Assembly (NCBI GenBank): GCA_964430295.1
Contig: CAYSEV010000006.1
Coordinates: 1 to 54,865 of the forward strand
From: CAYGFH01 sp964430295
GTDB lineage: Bacteria; Patescibacteriota; Microgenomatia; UBA10105; UBA927
Direction: 5' to 3'
DNA length: 54,865 nt
Below, piece by piece: positions 24,033 to 33,142 of the stretch. Position 1 is the stretch's first letter, and every line of letters starts with the position of its first letter. The notes under the pieces are model-generated. The model searched no databases. It saw only the letters and a list, made by a program, of their open reading frames with translations, and was not told where the DNA came from. The position numbers were made by a program, and so were the translations under genes.

Positions 24033-26393
24033 ATGGATTCACAAATGTCAGAGAAATTAGCAGATTTAGGATATAGGCTTCAAATGCTTGGGATAAGTAT
24101 GGGACTTATCATTTTCTTTGTCGGCATACTTGCTCTTATCGGATATATCATCTTTTTAATCTGGAAGTATAGAAATCGTGAGGAACATTCTTTGGAAACA
24201 GTATTACTGCAGGTTGCTGTACCACGTGATAATGAAGTAAAGATTGACGTAGCAGAACAGCTTTTTTCGAGCCTGCATAGTATTGCACACAGTGATATGT
24301 GGTCGTGGATGAAGCCTCAGGAGCATCTATCTTTTGAAATTGTAGCGAAATCAGAAGATATTCGGTTCTATGTGGCGGTGCCAAAGAAGTTAATGGATTT
24401 GGTGGAAAAACAAATTCATGGAGCATATCCTGGGGCTGATATAAAAATGGTAGAAGAGTATTCTATATTTTCAGAAACCGGAAAAGTTTCATTTGCTGCT
24501 TTGGTTTTGAGTTCCGCAGATTATAATCCGCTTCGTATATATCGTGATCTTCCAACAGATCCATTATCATCTATCACATCTGTGATGGCAAAAATGAAAC
24601 AGGGAGAGGGAGCCGCGATACAAATTCTTGTACAGCCGGCTGAAGGAAAATGGAGAGAAAAGGGGAGAGCATATATTTCTCATGTTAAAAAAGATGAGTC
24701 AAATCCTGAAAAAGCAAGTTTTAGTGTGGATCCAAAATCACTTGAAGCCATAGAACAAAAGACGAGCAAGCCCGGATTTAATGTCGTGGTTCGTTGTGTT
24801 GTTTCGGCTACCACAAAAGAAGAATCTCAAATGCATTTGGATAATATTTTAACAAGCTTCGGTCAGTTTTCATCTGATTACAATCACTTTACCAAAGTGA
24901 AAATGCCGTTTAAACATCTGTTTATTGTTGACTTTATTTACCGATATTTCCCAATCATGAATGTTCCACTATTTAGGCAATATAGTGTCTTAAATAGTGA
25001 TGAACTTGCAACCATATTCCATTTTCCGAATAAATCCATTGAAACAGCGCATATTTTTTGGCTTAATGCAAAACGCGCACCTGCACCATCACAAATACCA
25101 ATGAGCGGTATGTTCCTTGGCACGTCAAGATATAGAGGTGTTGAAAGACCAATTTATGTCGGCGATGATGATCGAAGACGACACATGTATGTAATTGGAA
25201 AAACCGGAACGGGCAAGTCTCAATTACTGGAAGAAATGATTATTCAGGATATTCGAAACGGAAAAGGATGTGCTGTTGTGGATCCACATGGCGATTTAGT
25301 AGAGGGTGTGTTGAGCAGAATTCCTCCAGAGCGAGCGGAAGATGTCATCTATTTTGATCCATCTGATCTGGAACGTCCTATGGGTCTGAATATGTTAGAA
25401 GCATCCACTGAAGAGCAGAAGCATTTTGTCGTAACATCCATTGTCGGACTTATGTATAAACTGTATGATCCACAAAAAACAGGCATTATTGGGCCACGAT
25501 TTGAACATGCCGTTCGAAACGCCATGTTAACGGTTATGATAGAACCCGGAAATACCTTTATCGAGGTTGTTCGCGTTCTTACAGACAGTGCATTTGTACA
25601 AGAACTACTCCCTAAACTCACAGATCCGATTATTAAACGGTATTGGACAGATCAGATAGCACAAACGGCTGATTTCCATAAATCTGAAGTTCTTGACTAT
25701 ATAGTTTCAAAATTCGGACGGTTTGTTACAAATAAAATGATGCGAAACATCATCGGTCAATCAGAGTCTAGCTATAATTTTAGAAAAGTTATGGATGAGG
25801 GGAAAATTTTACTTATCAATCTTGCAAAAGGAAAAATCGGAGAAGAAAACAGCAACTTCCTCGGTCTTATTTTGGTTCCGCGTATTTTAATCTCCGCTAT
25901 GAGCAGACAGGAAATTCCTGAAGATCAGCGTAAGGATTTTTTCCTCTATGTGGATGAATTTCAAAATTTTGCGACGCCTGACTTTGCACAAATATTGTCC
26001 GAAGCAAGAAAATACAGACTTAACCTGATTGTTGCTAATCAATTTATAGGTCAAATGGAAGAGGAAGTAAAAAATGCAGTTTTCGGAAATGTTGGAACAG
26101 TTGTATCATTTAGAGTCGGAGTGACTGATGCAAATTATTTACAGCATGAGTTCCAGCCTACATTTAATGAGGCGGATCTTATAAACATTGATAAATTTAA
26201 CGCATATGTAAAAACAAATGTGAAGAATGAACCTGTAAAACCATTTAGTCTCGATTTAACGAAAGATATGAGTGTTGTAAATGCACAAAAAAATAAGAAA
26301 GTAGCAGAGGCAATTGTCCAACTATCGAGACTAAAATACGGCAGATCCCGTGAACTTGTAGAAGCGGAAATAGTTCATAGAGCGCGATTATAA
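24033..26393 (+). CDS. TraG/VirD4-like type IV secretion ATPase with N-terminal membrane anchor
   Basis: A 786-aa membrane-anchored P-loop ATPase of the DUF87/TraG/VirB4-VirD4 group. One strong transmembrane helix lies at about 18-46. An alpha/beta N-terminal region (about 55-330) is shared by CPR homologues (DUF8128 type, from memory). Walker A GKTGTGKS is at 389-396, followed by AVVDPHGDLVEG. Walker B LYVDEFQNF lies near 640, followed by a sensor-like LNLIVANQFIGQM segment. Such ATPases pump DNA or protein. No other type IV secretion subunit is in the window, so this is an orphan coupling-like protein. It ends the riboswitch-linked operon. Confidence 0.85.
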   Translation: MDSQMSEKLADLGYRLQMLGISMGLIIFFVGILALIGYIIFLIWKYRNREEHSLETVLLQVAVPRDNEVKIDVAEQLFSSLHSIAHSDMWSWMKPQEHLSFEIVAKSEDIRFYVAVPKKLMDLVEKQIHGAYPGADIKMVEEYSIFSETGKVSFAALVLSSADYNPLRIYRDLPTDPLSSITSVMAKMKQGEGAAIQILVQPAEGKWREKGRAYISHVKKDESNPEKASFSVDPKSLEAIEQKTSKPGFNVVVRCVVSATTKEESQMHLDNILTSFGQFSSDYNHFTKVKMPFKHLFIVDFIYRYFPIMNVPLFRQYSVLNSDELATIFHFPNKSIETAHIFWLNAKRAPAPSQIPMSGMFLGTSRYRGVERPIYVGDDDRRRHMYVIGKTGTGKSQLLEEMIIQDIRNGKGCAVVDPHGDLVEGVLSRIPPERAEDVIYFDPSDLERPMGLNMLEASTEEQKHFVVTSIVGLMYKLYDPQKTGIIGPRFEHAVRNAMLTVMIEPGNTFIEVVRVLTDSAFVQELLPKLTDPIIKRYWTDQIAQTADFHKSEVLDYIVSKFGRFVTNKMMRNIIGQSESSYNFRKVMDEGKILLINLAKGKIGEENSNFLGLILVPRILISAMSRQEIPEDQRKDFFLYVDEFQNFATPDFAQILSEARKYRLNLIVANQFIGQMEEEVKNAVFGNVGTVVSFRVGVTDANYLQHEFQPTFNEADLINIDKFNAYVKTNVKNEPVKPFSLDLTKDMSVVNAQKNKKVAEAIVQLSRLKYGRSRELVEAEIVHRARL

Positions 26394-26403
26394 AATTATC
26401 CCC

Positions 26404-26431
26404 TTTACATCCATCACAGATATTGTATTCT
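26404..26431 (+). promoter_or_regulatory. Possible promoter of the ATP-grasp gene
   Basis: TTTACA (26404-26409), 16 bp, TATTCT (26426-26431), 29 nt before ATG 26461. No Shine-Dalgarno sequence. Confidence 0.3.
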
Positions 26432-26460
26432 TTTGTATGTGACTAATTTTTAAGAACTTC

Positions 26461-27855
26461 ATGGATGTAACCCCAAGCCCTGTTGGGCATTTGAAAATAT
26501 CAAATAATACAGTCTACATTTTTAACATGTCGGAAGACGTATGGTCTTTTATTGCGGCATTTTCTGATAAAGAAGCTCAAAGAAAAGAAATAGAAGAAAA
26601 CGCTGATTTGGGAGATCGAGATTTATTTTCGTTTTGTGATGAGGAAAATATGATATTTATTTTACCTCACGCAATTGACGTTGAATTTTTAGAATATTAT
26701 TTCCATTTATTTGGAAAAAAGAATTTTCAATTTTTAATCCCTTCAAAACATACCGGAATTATATGTAACGATATTATACAAGATGAAGCGATTATCGATG
26801 CTCTCATTAAAGCTGCAAACGGCCTCAAACGACTTACCATAAAAAGCTATTCGACATCGCAGGAATTTATAAATTTAGTCACAATGCTTCGCCATAAAGG
26901 ACTGACGGTTTTTACACCTGATTCTCCGGAAGAAGAAGATGCATGGACAGTGAATTTTTATGGGAGCAAATCAGGTATTCGACAACTATCTCAGCAAAGC
27001 CGCGCCACAGAACCTGATTTTATAATGCCTGACGGTATTGTGGTGAGCGGCATTATTGATGCGTCACGTATTGCGGCAAATAAATATATAAAAGAACATG
27101 GCGTCGTTATTAAAACCAATAAGGGACACTCGGGAGCCGGTGTCCTTATTCTACGGGAAGGGGAACTGCCGCAGGAATTCACAGCGTGTCAGAAAAAAAT
27201 TCTTTCATTATTGGAAAAGGATGATTACTGGAGATTATTTCCAATAATTATTGAATCGTTTATAAGTATAAATTATTCAGTTGGCGGTGGGTCACCAAGC
27301 GTGGAGTATAGAATCCAAAAAAACGGACATGTTGAGTTTTTGTTCAGTGGAGGAATGCGTGTTTCTAAAGAAGGTGTATTTCGAGGAATGGAGATAAATA
27401 ATGAATTAATCTCCGATCAATTAACTGCGCGGATGGTGGACACAGGATTTTATATAGCAGAGCAATATCGTGCAAATGGATATAGAGGATTTTTTGATGT
27501 AGATTTTGTTGCGGCAAAAAATGGGCAGTTATACGTAACAGAATCAAATGTTCGACGCACCGGCGGCACTCATGTATATTCAGTCGCAGAAAAATTATTC
27601 GGCAAAGATTTTATGTACCTTACATACATTCTTTCAAATAATAATTATGAATTATCAATGACTCAAGAATATATATTTAGCGATGTTCTCTCCAAACTTA
27701 ATCCTATTCTCTTTGATAAACAAACGCGTGAGGGAATTATCATCGTTTCGGAAAATTTACTTTCATATCATAAACTTGCGTATATTATTTTTGGAAAGAC
27801 TAAGAAGAGAGCGTATGAACTAGAAAGTCAAATGGAACAGCTACTTCGTGCTTAG
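26461..27855 (+). CDS. ATP-grasp ligase, PGM1-related family
   Basis: A 464-aa protein with an N-terminal pre-ATP-grasp region (about 1-190) and an ATP-grasp fold. The glycine-rich ATP loop VVIKTNKGHSGAGVLIL lies near 216-232, and the metal/phosphate-binding segment FFDVDFVAAKNGQLYVTESNVRRTGGTH near 343-370. The ESNVRRTGGTH signature resembles the peptide ligase PGM1-related group, which joins amino acids or peptides through an acyl phosphate. Product and substrates are unknown, and no biosynthetic partner genes are adjacent. It stands alone between the ATPase operon and a tRNA gene. Confidence 0.75.
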   Translation: MDVTPSPVGHLKISNNTVYIFNMSEDVWSFIAAFSDKEAQRKEIEENADLGDRDLFSFCDEENMIFILPHAIDVEFLEYYFHLFGKKNFQFLIPSKHTGIICNDIIQDEAIIDALIKAANGLKRLTIKSYSTSQEFINLVTMLRHKGLTVFTPDSPEEEDAWTVNFYGSKSGIRQLSQQSRATEPDFIMPDGIVVSGIIDASRIAANKYIKEHGVVIKTNKGHSGAGVLILREGELPQEFTACQKKILSLLEKDDYWRLFPIIIESFISINYSVGGGSPSVEYRIQKNGHVEFLFSGGMRVSKEGVFRGMEINNELISDQLTARMVDTGFYIAEQYRANGYRGFFDVDFVAAKNGQLYVTESNVRRTGGTHVYSVAEKLFGKDFMYLTYILSNNNYELSMTQEYIFSDVLSKLNPILFDKQTREGIIIVSENLLSYHKLAYIIFGKTKKRAYELESQMEQLLRA

Positions 27856-27865
27856 CCCTTTCTTT

Positions 27866-27874
27866 TGATATAAT
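27866..27874 (+). promoter_or_regulatory. Extended -10 promoter of the tRNA gene
   Basis: TGA-TATAAT with a perfect -10 hexamer at 27869-27874, 10 nt before the mature tRNA 5' end. It lies just after the ATP-grasp stop codon. Confidence 0.6.
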
Positions 27875-27884
27875 ACACAAAATG

Positions 27885-27956
27885 GGGCGAGTAGCTCAGT
27901 GGTAGAGCGCTACTCTTATAAAGTAGATGTCGATGGTCCGATCCCATCCTCGCCCA
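27885..27956 (+). tRNA. tRNA-Ile, anticodon UAU
   Basis: A complete 72-nt cloverleaf: acceptor GGGCGAG/CTCGCCC (7 bp), D arm GCTC/GAGC with AGTGGTA loop, anticodon arm CTACT/AGTAG with loop CTTATAA, T arm GATGG/CCATC with loop TCCGATC, discriminator A73. The anticodon TAT (27917-27919) reads AUA. CCA is not fully encoded (A-CA follows). Two oddities are the UAU anticodon, where most bacteria use a lysidine-modified CAU, and C instead of T at position 55 of the T loop. Confidence 0.93.
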
Positions 27957-28002
27957 CAGTTTAGGTCAATATCGAATAACCGACGAAGAATAAAAATAAG
28001 CA

Positions 28003-28530
28003 ATGCATGAAGAAGTTGTTTTAGTTGATGAACATAATGTTGTAATCGGTACAACCGATAAATCCACTGTTCATACCCATAACACACCGCTTCATAGAGC
28101 CTTTTCCCTCTTTTTATTTAATGATACCAATGAGCTGCTCATCACAAAACGTGCTTCCACAAAAAAAGCGTTTCCAGGTGTATGGACGAATACTGTATGT
28201 GGACATCCTAGGTTAAACGAAACGGCTGAGCAGGCTGCAAATCGGCGACTCGAAGATGAATTGGGAATTACTGATGCAAAAATTAAAGAAGTAGCGCCAT
28301 ACAGATATAGATTTGCAGATGCAAATGGAATTGTTGAAAATGAAATCTGTCCAATTTGTATCGGATTCTCTAATAAAACACCAAAAGCTGCTCCCTCGGA
28401 GGTTGATGAATGGAAATGGATATCCTGGGATGATTTTTTACATGATTTAACACTTCACCCTGATGTATATTCTCCTTGGAGTAGGGAAGAAGCGTTTATA
28501 CTTCAACACTCAGATCTGGGATTGCGTTAA
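28003..28530 (+). CDS. idi: Isopentenyl-diphosphate delta-isomerase, type I
   Basis: It interconverts IPP and DMAPP, the units for prenyl carriers such as undecaprenol. This Nudix-fold enzyme has 175 aa with catalytic Cys66 (NTVCGHP), Glu112/Glu114 (VENEICPI), metal-binding His residues in HTHNTPLHR, and RRLEDELGI as Nudix-like helix. Family motifs and length match type I Idi. It lies 46 bp after the tRNA and may be co-transcribed. Its 3' end overlaps that of tsaD by 35 bp in convergent orientation. It connects with UppP, WecA and UbiA, which use the prenyl lipids. Confidence 0.96.
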   Translation: MHEEVVLVDEHNVVIGTTDKSTVHTHNTPLHRAFSLFLFNDTNELLITKRASTKKAFPGVWTNTVCGHPRLNETAEQAANRRLEDELGITDAKIKEVAPYRYRFADANGIVENEICPICIGFSNKTPKAAPSEVDEWKWISWDDFLHDLTLHPDVYSPWSREEAFILQHSDLGLR

Positions 28531-29611
28531 CATCCTTCCATCCGACCGGCATCCCTCGAAAATACGCATAACTTCCAATGTATGCAGCATTATCTGTACA
28601 TAATGATACCGGAGGAACATGGAGTGTAATATGTGCCGCAATTTTTGAAATCTCCTTCATGAATTTTTCACGCAATTTAAGATTAGCAGCAACTCCGCCT
28701 GATAAGAGAATTGAAGTTGCATGAAAATTCATAGCTGCACGTATGGTTTTTTTGACAAGCACGTCTGTGATTGTTTCCTGAACCTCATATGATAGCCAGT
28801 GTATAGAATGTTCATTAAATAGATCCATTGTTTTTCTTTTTGATACTTCTTTTGCGATTGCAGTCTTTAGGCCACTGAATGAGAAATCGTATAGATGATT
28901 GGGGTCCAACATAGGACGGGGAAGACGGATTTGCTCAGGAACTTTTCCTCCGTTATACATACCTGCAGAAGCCTGAATTGCCGGTCCTCCCTGATTTCCA
29001 AATCCAAGTAAACGCGCGGTTTTATCGAATGCTTCACCAGCGGCATCATCTAGTGTTCCTCCAAGCCAATGGAGTTCTGAGATAGAATTCATGATATATA
29101 ATTCAGTATGTCCGCCGGACACGACGAGGGATATAGCAGGGAACGTTACTTGTTGATGGGTGTGGTTTATTTCTTCTTTTGGTGTTTGCACATCTGATTT
29201 CACAATAAAATTTGCATACATATGAGCCAATACATGGTTTACGGGTATAAGTGGTTTTTGTGTGGCAAATGCCAGCGTTTTTGCTGTTTCAACGCCAACA
29301 AGTAATGAACCTATAAGGCCTGGACCATATGCTACAGCTATTGCATCTATGTTATTTTTTATACATTGAGCAATATCGTTGGTTGCATCCGGTGATACTT
29401 GAGAAAACGCTTCCTTGATTGTGGGGATAATGCAATCCAACTGCTCTCTTGCTGCAACTTCCGGCATTATTCCACCATATTTAGCGTGTAGTGCGGCTGA
29501 TGAAGCAACAGAAGAGCTCTTGAGTATAACTCCCTGTTCAATGATGGCTACAGCAGTTTCATCACAACTTGATTCTATTGCTAATATGGTACGAAAGGGA
29601 TGATCATTCAT
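28496..29611 (-). CDS. tsaD: tRNA N6-threonylcarbamoyladenosine transferase TsaD
   Basis: It transfers the threonylcarbamoyl group to A37 of tRNAs reading ANN codons, including the tRNA-Ile nearby. ASKHA-fold motifs are ESSCDETA (13-20), metal ligands His126 and His130 (HVLAHMYA), VSGGHTEL (164-171), LGGTLDDAAGEAFDK, and LCTDNAAYIG with the C-terminal metal Asp. Length 371 aa is slightly long. It is the last gene of a minus-strand operon with the cytidylyltransferase-like and VanW genes, separated from the former by 2 bp. Confidence 0.97.
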   Translation of the reverse strand: MNDHPFRTILAIESSCDETAVAIIEQGVILKSSSVASSAALHAKYGGIMPEVAAREQLDCIIPTIKEAFSQVSPDATNDIAQCIKNNIDAIAVAYGPGLIGSLLVGVETAKTLAFATQKPLIPVNHVLAHMYANFIVKSDVQTPKEEINHTHQQVTFPAISLVVSGGHTELYIMNSISELHWLGGTLDDAAGEAFDKTARLLGFGNQGGPAIQASAGMYNGGKVPEQIRLPRPMLDPNHLYDFSFSGLKTAIAKEVSKRKTMDLFNEHSIHWLSYEVQETITDVLVKKTIRAAMNFHATSILLSGGVAANLKLREKFMKEISKIAAHITLHVPPVSLCTDNAAYIGSYAYFRGMPVGWKDVNAIPDLSVEV

Positions 29612-29613
29612 GA

Positions 29614-30066
29614 TTATTCTATGTTCAAAAGTTTGGCAAGTTGAGATGTTGATGGTGTGTGTATTTTAGGGATTTCAATCAATGTGGCTCCAATTGAATT
29701 GGCTTGAATTTGTTTTTTTTGCTTAATAGGATCTCCTTGGGTTACTGCGATAATGTTAGGATGAATGCATGAAACGAGTTCGTTATATTCCTGATCTGTA
29801 TGCATGGGTGGTAACTCTATAACCTCATCCACAACTTTAAGAGCTCGTAACATACTGGCGCGTTGATATTGTGAATGTATTGGTCTGTTATCACCCTTTG
29901 CATGACGGACATTTTCATCTGATTCAAGTGCCACAATAAGATGAGTTCCCATGGCTTTTGCCTGTTCCAAAAATGTAATATGTCCAAAATGAAGAAGATC
30001 GAAACAACCTCCAACTAATACTTGCACTACAGTTGTGTGATCAGAAGCATTAAATGGGGTATTCAT
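29614..30066 (-). CDS. Cytidylyltransferase-like nucleotidyltransferase (HxGH family)
   Basis: A 150-aa Rossmann-fold nucleotidyltransferase. It has the GCFDLLHFGH signature at 20-29 with His26 and His29, and a TPSTSQL segment near the C-terminus corresponding to the ISTT/S motif. It resembles the group that contains glycerol-3-phosphate cytidylyltransferase, the RfaE C-domain and archaeal FAD synthase. The substrate cannot be decided. I choose ATG 30066, 4 nt after the VanW stop; an in-frame ATG at 30084 would overlap it. It is operonic with VanW and tsaD. Confidence 0.82.
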   Translation of the reverse strand: MNTPFNASDHTTVVQVLVGGCFDLLHFGHITFLEQAKAMGTHLIVALESDENVRHAKGDNRPIHSQYQRASMLRALKVVDEVIELPPMHTDQEYNELVSCIHPNIIAVTQGDPIKQKKQIQANSIGATLIEIPKIHTPSTSQLAKLLNIE

Positions 30067-30070
30067 AGTG

Positions 30071-31492
30071 TTACATTGTTCCATTTAAATACACGGCCTG
30101 CCATGGTCTGAAATTAGAATAAAATGTAACATCCTGTAGAACCTCTGTTCCCCGTGTTACTTTATATTGAAAAGACGCTTTTGCTCCCCATGCTGCCCAA
30201 TCTACTTGGCGAACAACTCCTTTTGGCAATGTCGGATCATCCTGATATAACGGGGGAGGTGGAGGTGTTTCACCCCAGACCTTATGGTTAAATACTTCTG
30301 ATTTCCTGCCATCTTTAGTTCCATATAATTCAAATATAAGGGTAAGGTTTTTTGAATCTGGTTTTGTTTGAATAAGAATATACGATGATGTATCATTTTT
30401 TATTTTAAGGTCTACAGAAGGGCTAAATACTGTTGCGTCAACACCAGGCTTGAATCCGCCCTCCTCATAATAATGTACCCGATACGCATGAGCATGTCGT
30501 TCTACAATAGGTAATCCAGCATCCATTGCAGCCCTAAAAAGCGTACTTGATACCTGACACACTCCACCACCATCTCCTAATACGGTTTTTCCATCTTTTA
30601 TGATGTATGCAGATTGGTATCCTGTTGCTGCTGATATGTCTCCAACAGTATCAACAAATGACAATGTTTCACCCGGTTTTATCAGAACACCATTTAATCT
30701 TGATGATGCCAACGCAACATTGTGAATTCTACCCGGTATTGAGCCTTGATATTCGGAGTACCCCCGACCTATCAGTTCTTTTATACCGAGATTATTAGCA
30801 GTATCTGTCGTTACTGATGGATGTGAGATATCTACAGGTATAGGTATCCCTATCCGTTGCCTGCTGGAGGATGCAACTTCAATGAATGCATCATTTAATA
30901 ATGCTCGTAACTGTGCTTCATTAAGTTTTCTTCCATCTTTAGAAGGACGAAACTCTGTTACTTTATTATTCTCAAATTGGAATAGCGCATCTTCTGAAGG
31001 AATATTGATCTGTTCTGCTAAATTCTGTATGGTCGTGTTTACAATGTCTTCTTTCCATCTAAAATAAGGCGTTAAATTAATGTTTTTTGTAAAAAACTGC
31101 TGATATAAATTTGTTAGCATGCCACTTGATCTTCCAACGAGATAAGCTTGAGCGGCAGAGAGTTCTGCATCAAATCCAAGTTCAATCTCACTTCCGGATA
31201 TGGTTGCAATATGGTCTTCGTATGTTAATTCAAACTGAGCTGAGGGAAACGGCGTGTTTTTTGCTTTCCAGTAATCTGAAACTTCTTTCTTTGTCTTTCC
31301 GCCGAATTGAATACCTTGTATTGTGACGTTTGGATATACCCGATTTTCATAGTGTTGTTCAAATATAAAGATGGAGAATGAAAGAATACCAACTAATAAA
31401 AGGATAGATGCAATAATAGCTCTGACCAGTTGCCTGAAACCATGTAGTTTAGGGTGTTTTGCATTAGTATCCTTGTTCTTTCCGATATGCAT
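30071..31492 (-). CDS. VanW-family cell-wall protein
   Basis: A 473-aa protein anchored by one N-terminal helix (about 25-45). A peptidoglycan-binding-like region (about 55-220) precedes a VanW domain (about 245-385) with SRLNGVLIKPGETLSFV and GDGGGVCQVSSTLFRAA. A G5-like beta domain follows near 395-470 (TRGTEVLQDVTFYSN). VanW domains have been proposed to act on or bind cell-wall components; the activity is unproven. The -10 TACAAT lies 9 nt before the ATG. First gene of the VanW-nucleotidyltransferase-tsaD operon. Confidence 0.88.
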   Translation of the reverse strand: MHIGKNKDTNAKHPKLHGFRQLVRAIIASILLLVGILSFSIFIFEQHYENRVYPNVTIQGIQFGGKTKKEVSDYWKAKNTPFPSAQFELTYEDHIATISGSEIELGFDAELSAAQAYLVGRSSGMLTNLYQQFFTKNINLTPYFRWKEDIVNTTIQNLAEQINIPSEDALFQFENNKVTEFRPSKDGRKLNEAQLRALLNDAFIEVASSSRQRIGIPIPVDISHPSVTTDTANNLGIKELIGRGYSEYQGSIPGRIHNVALASSRLNGVLIKPGETLSFVDTVGDISAATGYQSAYIIKDGKTVLGDGGGVCQVSSTLFRAAMDAGLPIVERHAHAYRVHYYEEGGFKPGVDATVFSPSVDLKIKNDTSSYILIQTKPDSKNLTLIFELYGTKDGRKSEVFNHKVWGETPPPPPLYQDDPTLPKGVVRQVDWAAWGAKASFQYKVTRGTEVLQDVTFYSNFRPWQAVYLNGTM

Positions 31493-31501
31493 GATATGAT
31501 A

Positions 31502-31507
31502 ATTGTA
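31502..31507 (-). promoter_or_regulatory. -10 box of the VanW operon
   Basis: Minus strand TACAAT, then 9 nt to ATG 31492; no Shine-Dalgarno sequence. Confidence 0.35.
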
Positions 31508-31548
31508 CTCGATAGTTAGTGTTCATTGCGAGTCTTTTGTTATTTTGT

Positions 31549-33141
31549 ATGGATAACACAACAGTATCTAACGAATTTCCTATAGGTAACCCGCCGGATA
31601 TGCCCCCAATGAGTCCTCCTCCGGAACAAGTGTATTCTGCTGATCCAACTACCATAATTCCACCTGATGTTCCCAAGCCTGATGAGGCCTTTGTTGTGTC
31701 TCCTGCTACGGCTTCAAATGTCAATCCGTTTATTCCTCAGGTGACACCGGATCCTTCAACACAATACCAAAGCGTACCTATTGGAACCGCCCCTTCACCC
31801 GGAGGGAATCCATTATTTAAACGTATCCTAAGTATCGCAATATTACTTATTGTTGTTATCGGAGTAATAATTGGTATTCGATATGCTCTTAGTATGGTTG
31901 GCGGTGGGGGAACATCGTTGGGAGGCGCAAAATCAGGTACATTAGTATATTGGGGTTTATGGGAAAACGATGCGACAGTAAGATCTGTACTTACTGATTT
32001 TGAGGCGACACATCCCGGGATAAAAGTACAATATGTGAAGCAAAACCCTAAGCAATACCGTGAGCGACTTCAGGCGTTTATTGCAAAAGGAGAAGGTCCA
32101 GACGTATTCAGGTTTCATAATACATGGATCCCTATGTTACGGAATGAACTATCTGCTGCTCCTGCCACTGTTATAAGTGCATCTGAATTTTCTACATCAT
32201 TTTATCCTGTAGCGAATGCGGACTTGGTGGGGGGTCAATACGTGTATGGAATGCCCATGGAAATCGATGGATTGGGCCTTTATTACAATGAGGATTTGTT
32301 TGCTGCTGCCGGTGTCTCGCCTCCAACAACCTGGGAAGATGTATTGAATATCGTACCTAAAATTACGGTACGAAATGAAAATACTATCATAACCTCAGCA
32401 ATTGCCCTTGGAACAGCCGGAAATGTTGAACATTTTAGTGATATTTTGGCAACAATGATGATGCAAAATGGAGCAAAACTATCTAACCCTACAGGTCAGC
32501 AAGCAGAAGAAGCTTTAACCTTTTATAAAAAGTTTTCCACCCCATCGGATCCGGTATATACGTGGAATGACTCAATGGATAATTCTATATACGCATTTGC
32601 ATCCGGTAAGGTCGCAATGATTCTGGCCCCATCCTGGAGAGTATTTGATATTAAACAAATAAGTCCGACACTTCGGTTTAAAGTAGTTCCTATTCCGCAA
32701 CTACCAGGAAATACAGTTACATGGGCTTCGTATTGGGTTGAGGGTGTTTCTGCTAAAAGTAAAAATTCGGCAGCCGCATGGGAATTGGTTAAATATATGG
32801 CGAGTCGTGAAGTTACCGCAAAAATGTATACAGAAGCGTCAAAAACCAGGCTTTTTGGTGAGCCATATGCAAGAGTAGATATGGCTACTCTCATTAGTGA
32901 TGATCCGTATGTGGGGGCGTATGTGAAACAGGCAAGTACCGCAAAATCGTTCCCCCTCGCGTCACGAACATTTGATAATGGCTTAAATACTAATCTTATT
33001 AAATACATAGAAGATGCGATAAATAGTATGACTCAGGGTTCAGCTCCAGCGGCAGCGCTTGAAACCGCAGCGAGCGGGTTTGCACAGGTATTGGGAAATT
33101 TTGGATTATCGACCGGTGCTGTCCCCAAAACAACTCCATAG
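31549..33141 (+). CDS. Membrane-anchored extracellular solute-binding protein (family 1)
   Basis: A 530-aa protein: a cytoplasmic Pro-rich N-terminus of about 90 residues, one transmembrane anchor (about 92-113), a Gly/Ser linker, and a solute-binding domain from about 129. The latter has the sugar-ABC-transporter pattern (GTLVYWGLWEND, DFEATHPGIKVQYV, FIAKGEGPDVFRF, and FASGKVAMILAPSW). It should capture a carbohydrate or related nutrient outside the cell. No ABC permease or ATPase lies next to it. The start at 31549 excludes an in-frame upstream start at 31519. The following gene begins 1 nt after its stop. Confidence 0.85.
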   Translation: MDNTTVSNEFPIGNPPDMPPMSPPPEQVYSADPTTIIPPDVPKPDEAFVVSPATASNVNPFIPQVTPDPSTQYQSVPIGTAPSPGGNPLFKRILSIAILLIVVIGVIIGIRYALSMVGGGGTSLGGAKSGTLVYWGLWENDATVRSVLTDFEATHPGIKVQYVKQNPKQYRERLQAFIAKGEGPDVFRFHNTWIPMLRNELSAAPATVISASEFSTSFYPVANADLVGGQYVYGMPMEIDGLGLYYNEDLFAAAGVSPPTTWEDVLNIVPKITVRNENTIITSAIALGTAGNVEHFSDILATMMMQNGAKLSNPTGQQAEEALTFYKKFSTPSDPVYTWNDSMDNSIYAFASGKVAMILAPSWRVFDIKQISPTLRFKVVPIPQLPGNTVTWASYWVEGVSAKSKNSAAAWELVKYMASREVTAKMYTEASKTRLFGEPYARVDMATLISDDPYVGAYVKQASTAKSFPLASRTFDNGLNTNLIKYIEDAINSMTQGSAPAAALETAASGFAQVLGNFGLSTGAVPKTTP

Positions 33142-33142
33142 T

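Noticed and set aside
24033..26393. A full conjugation or type IV secretion locus
   Set aside because: Only the ATPase is recognisable. No VirB6/8/9/10, relaxase or pilin-assembly gene lies nearby.
33059..33142. N-terminal extension of the nucleotidyltransferase into the solute-binding protein gene
   Set aside because: It would overlap 83 bp of a conserved frame. The domain begins naturally at ATG 33143, one nucleotide after the upstream stop.
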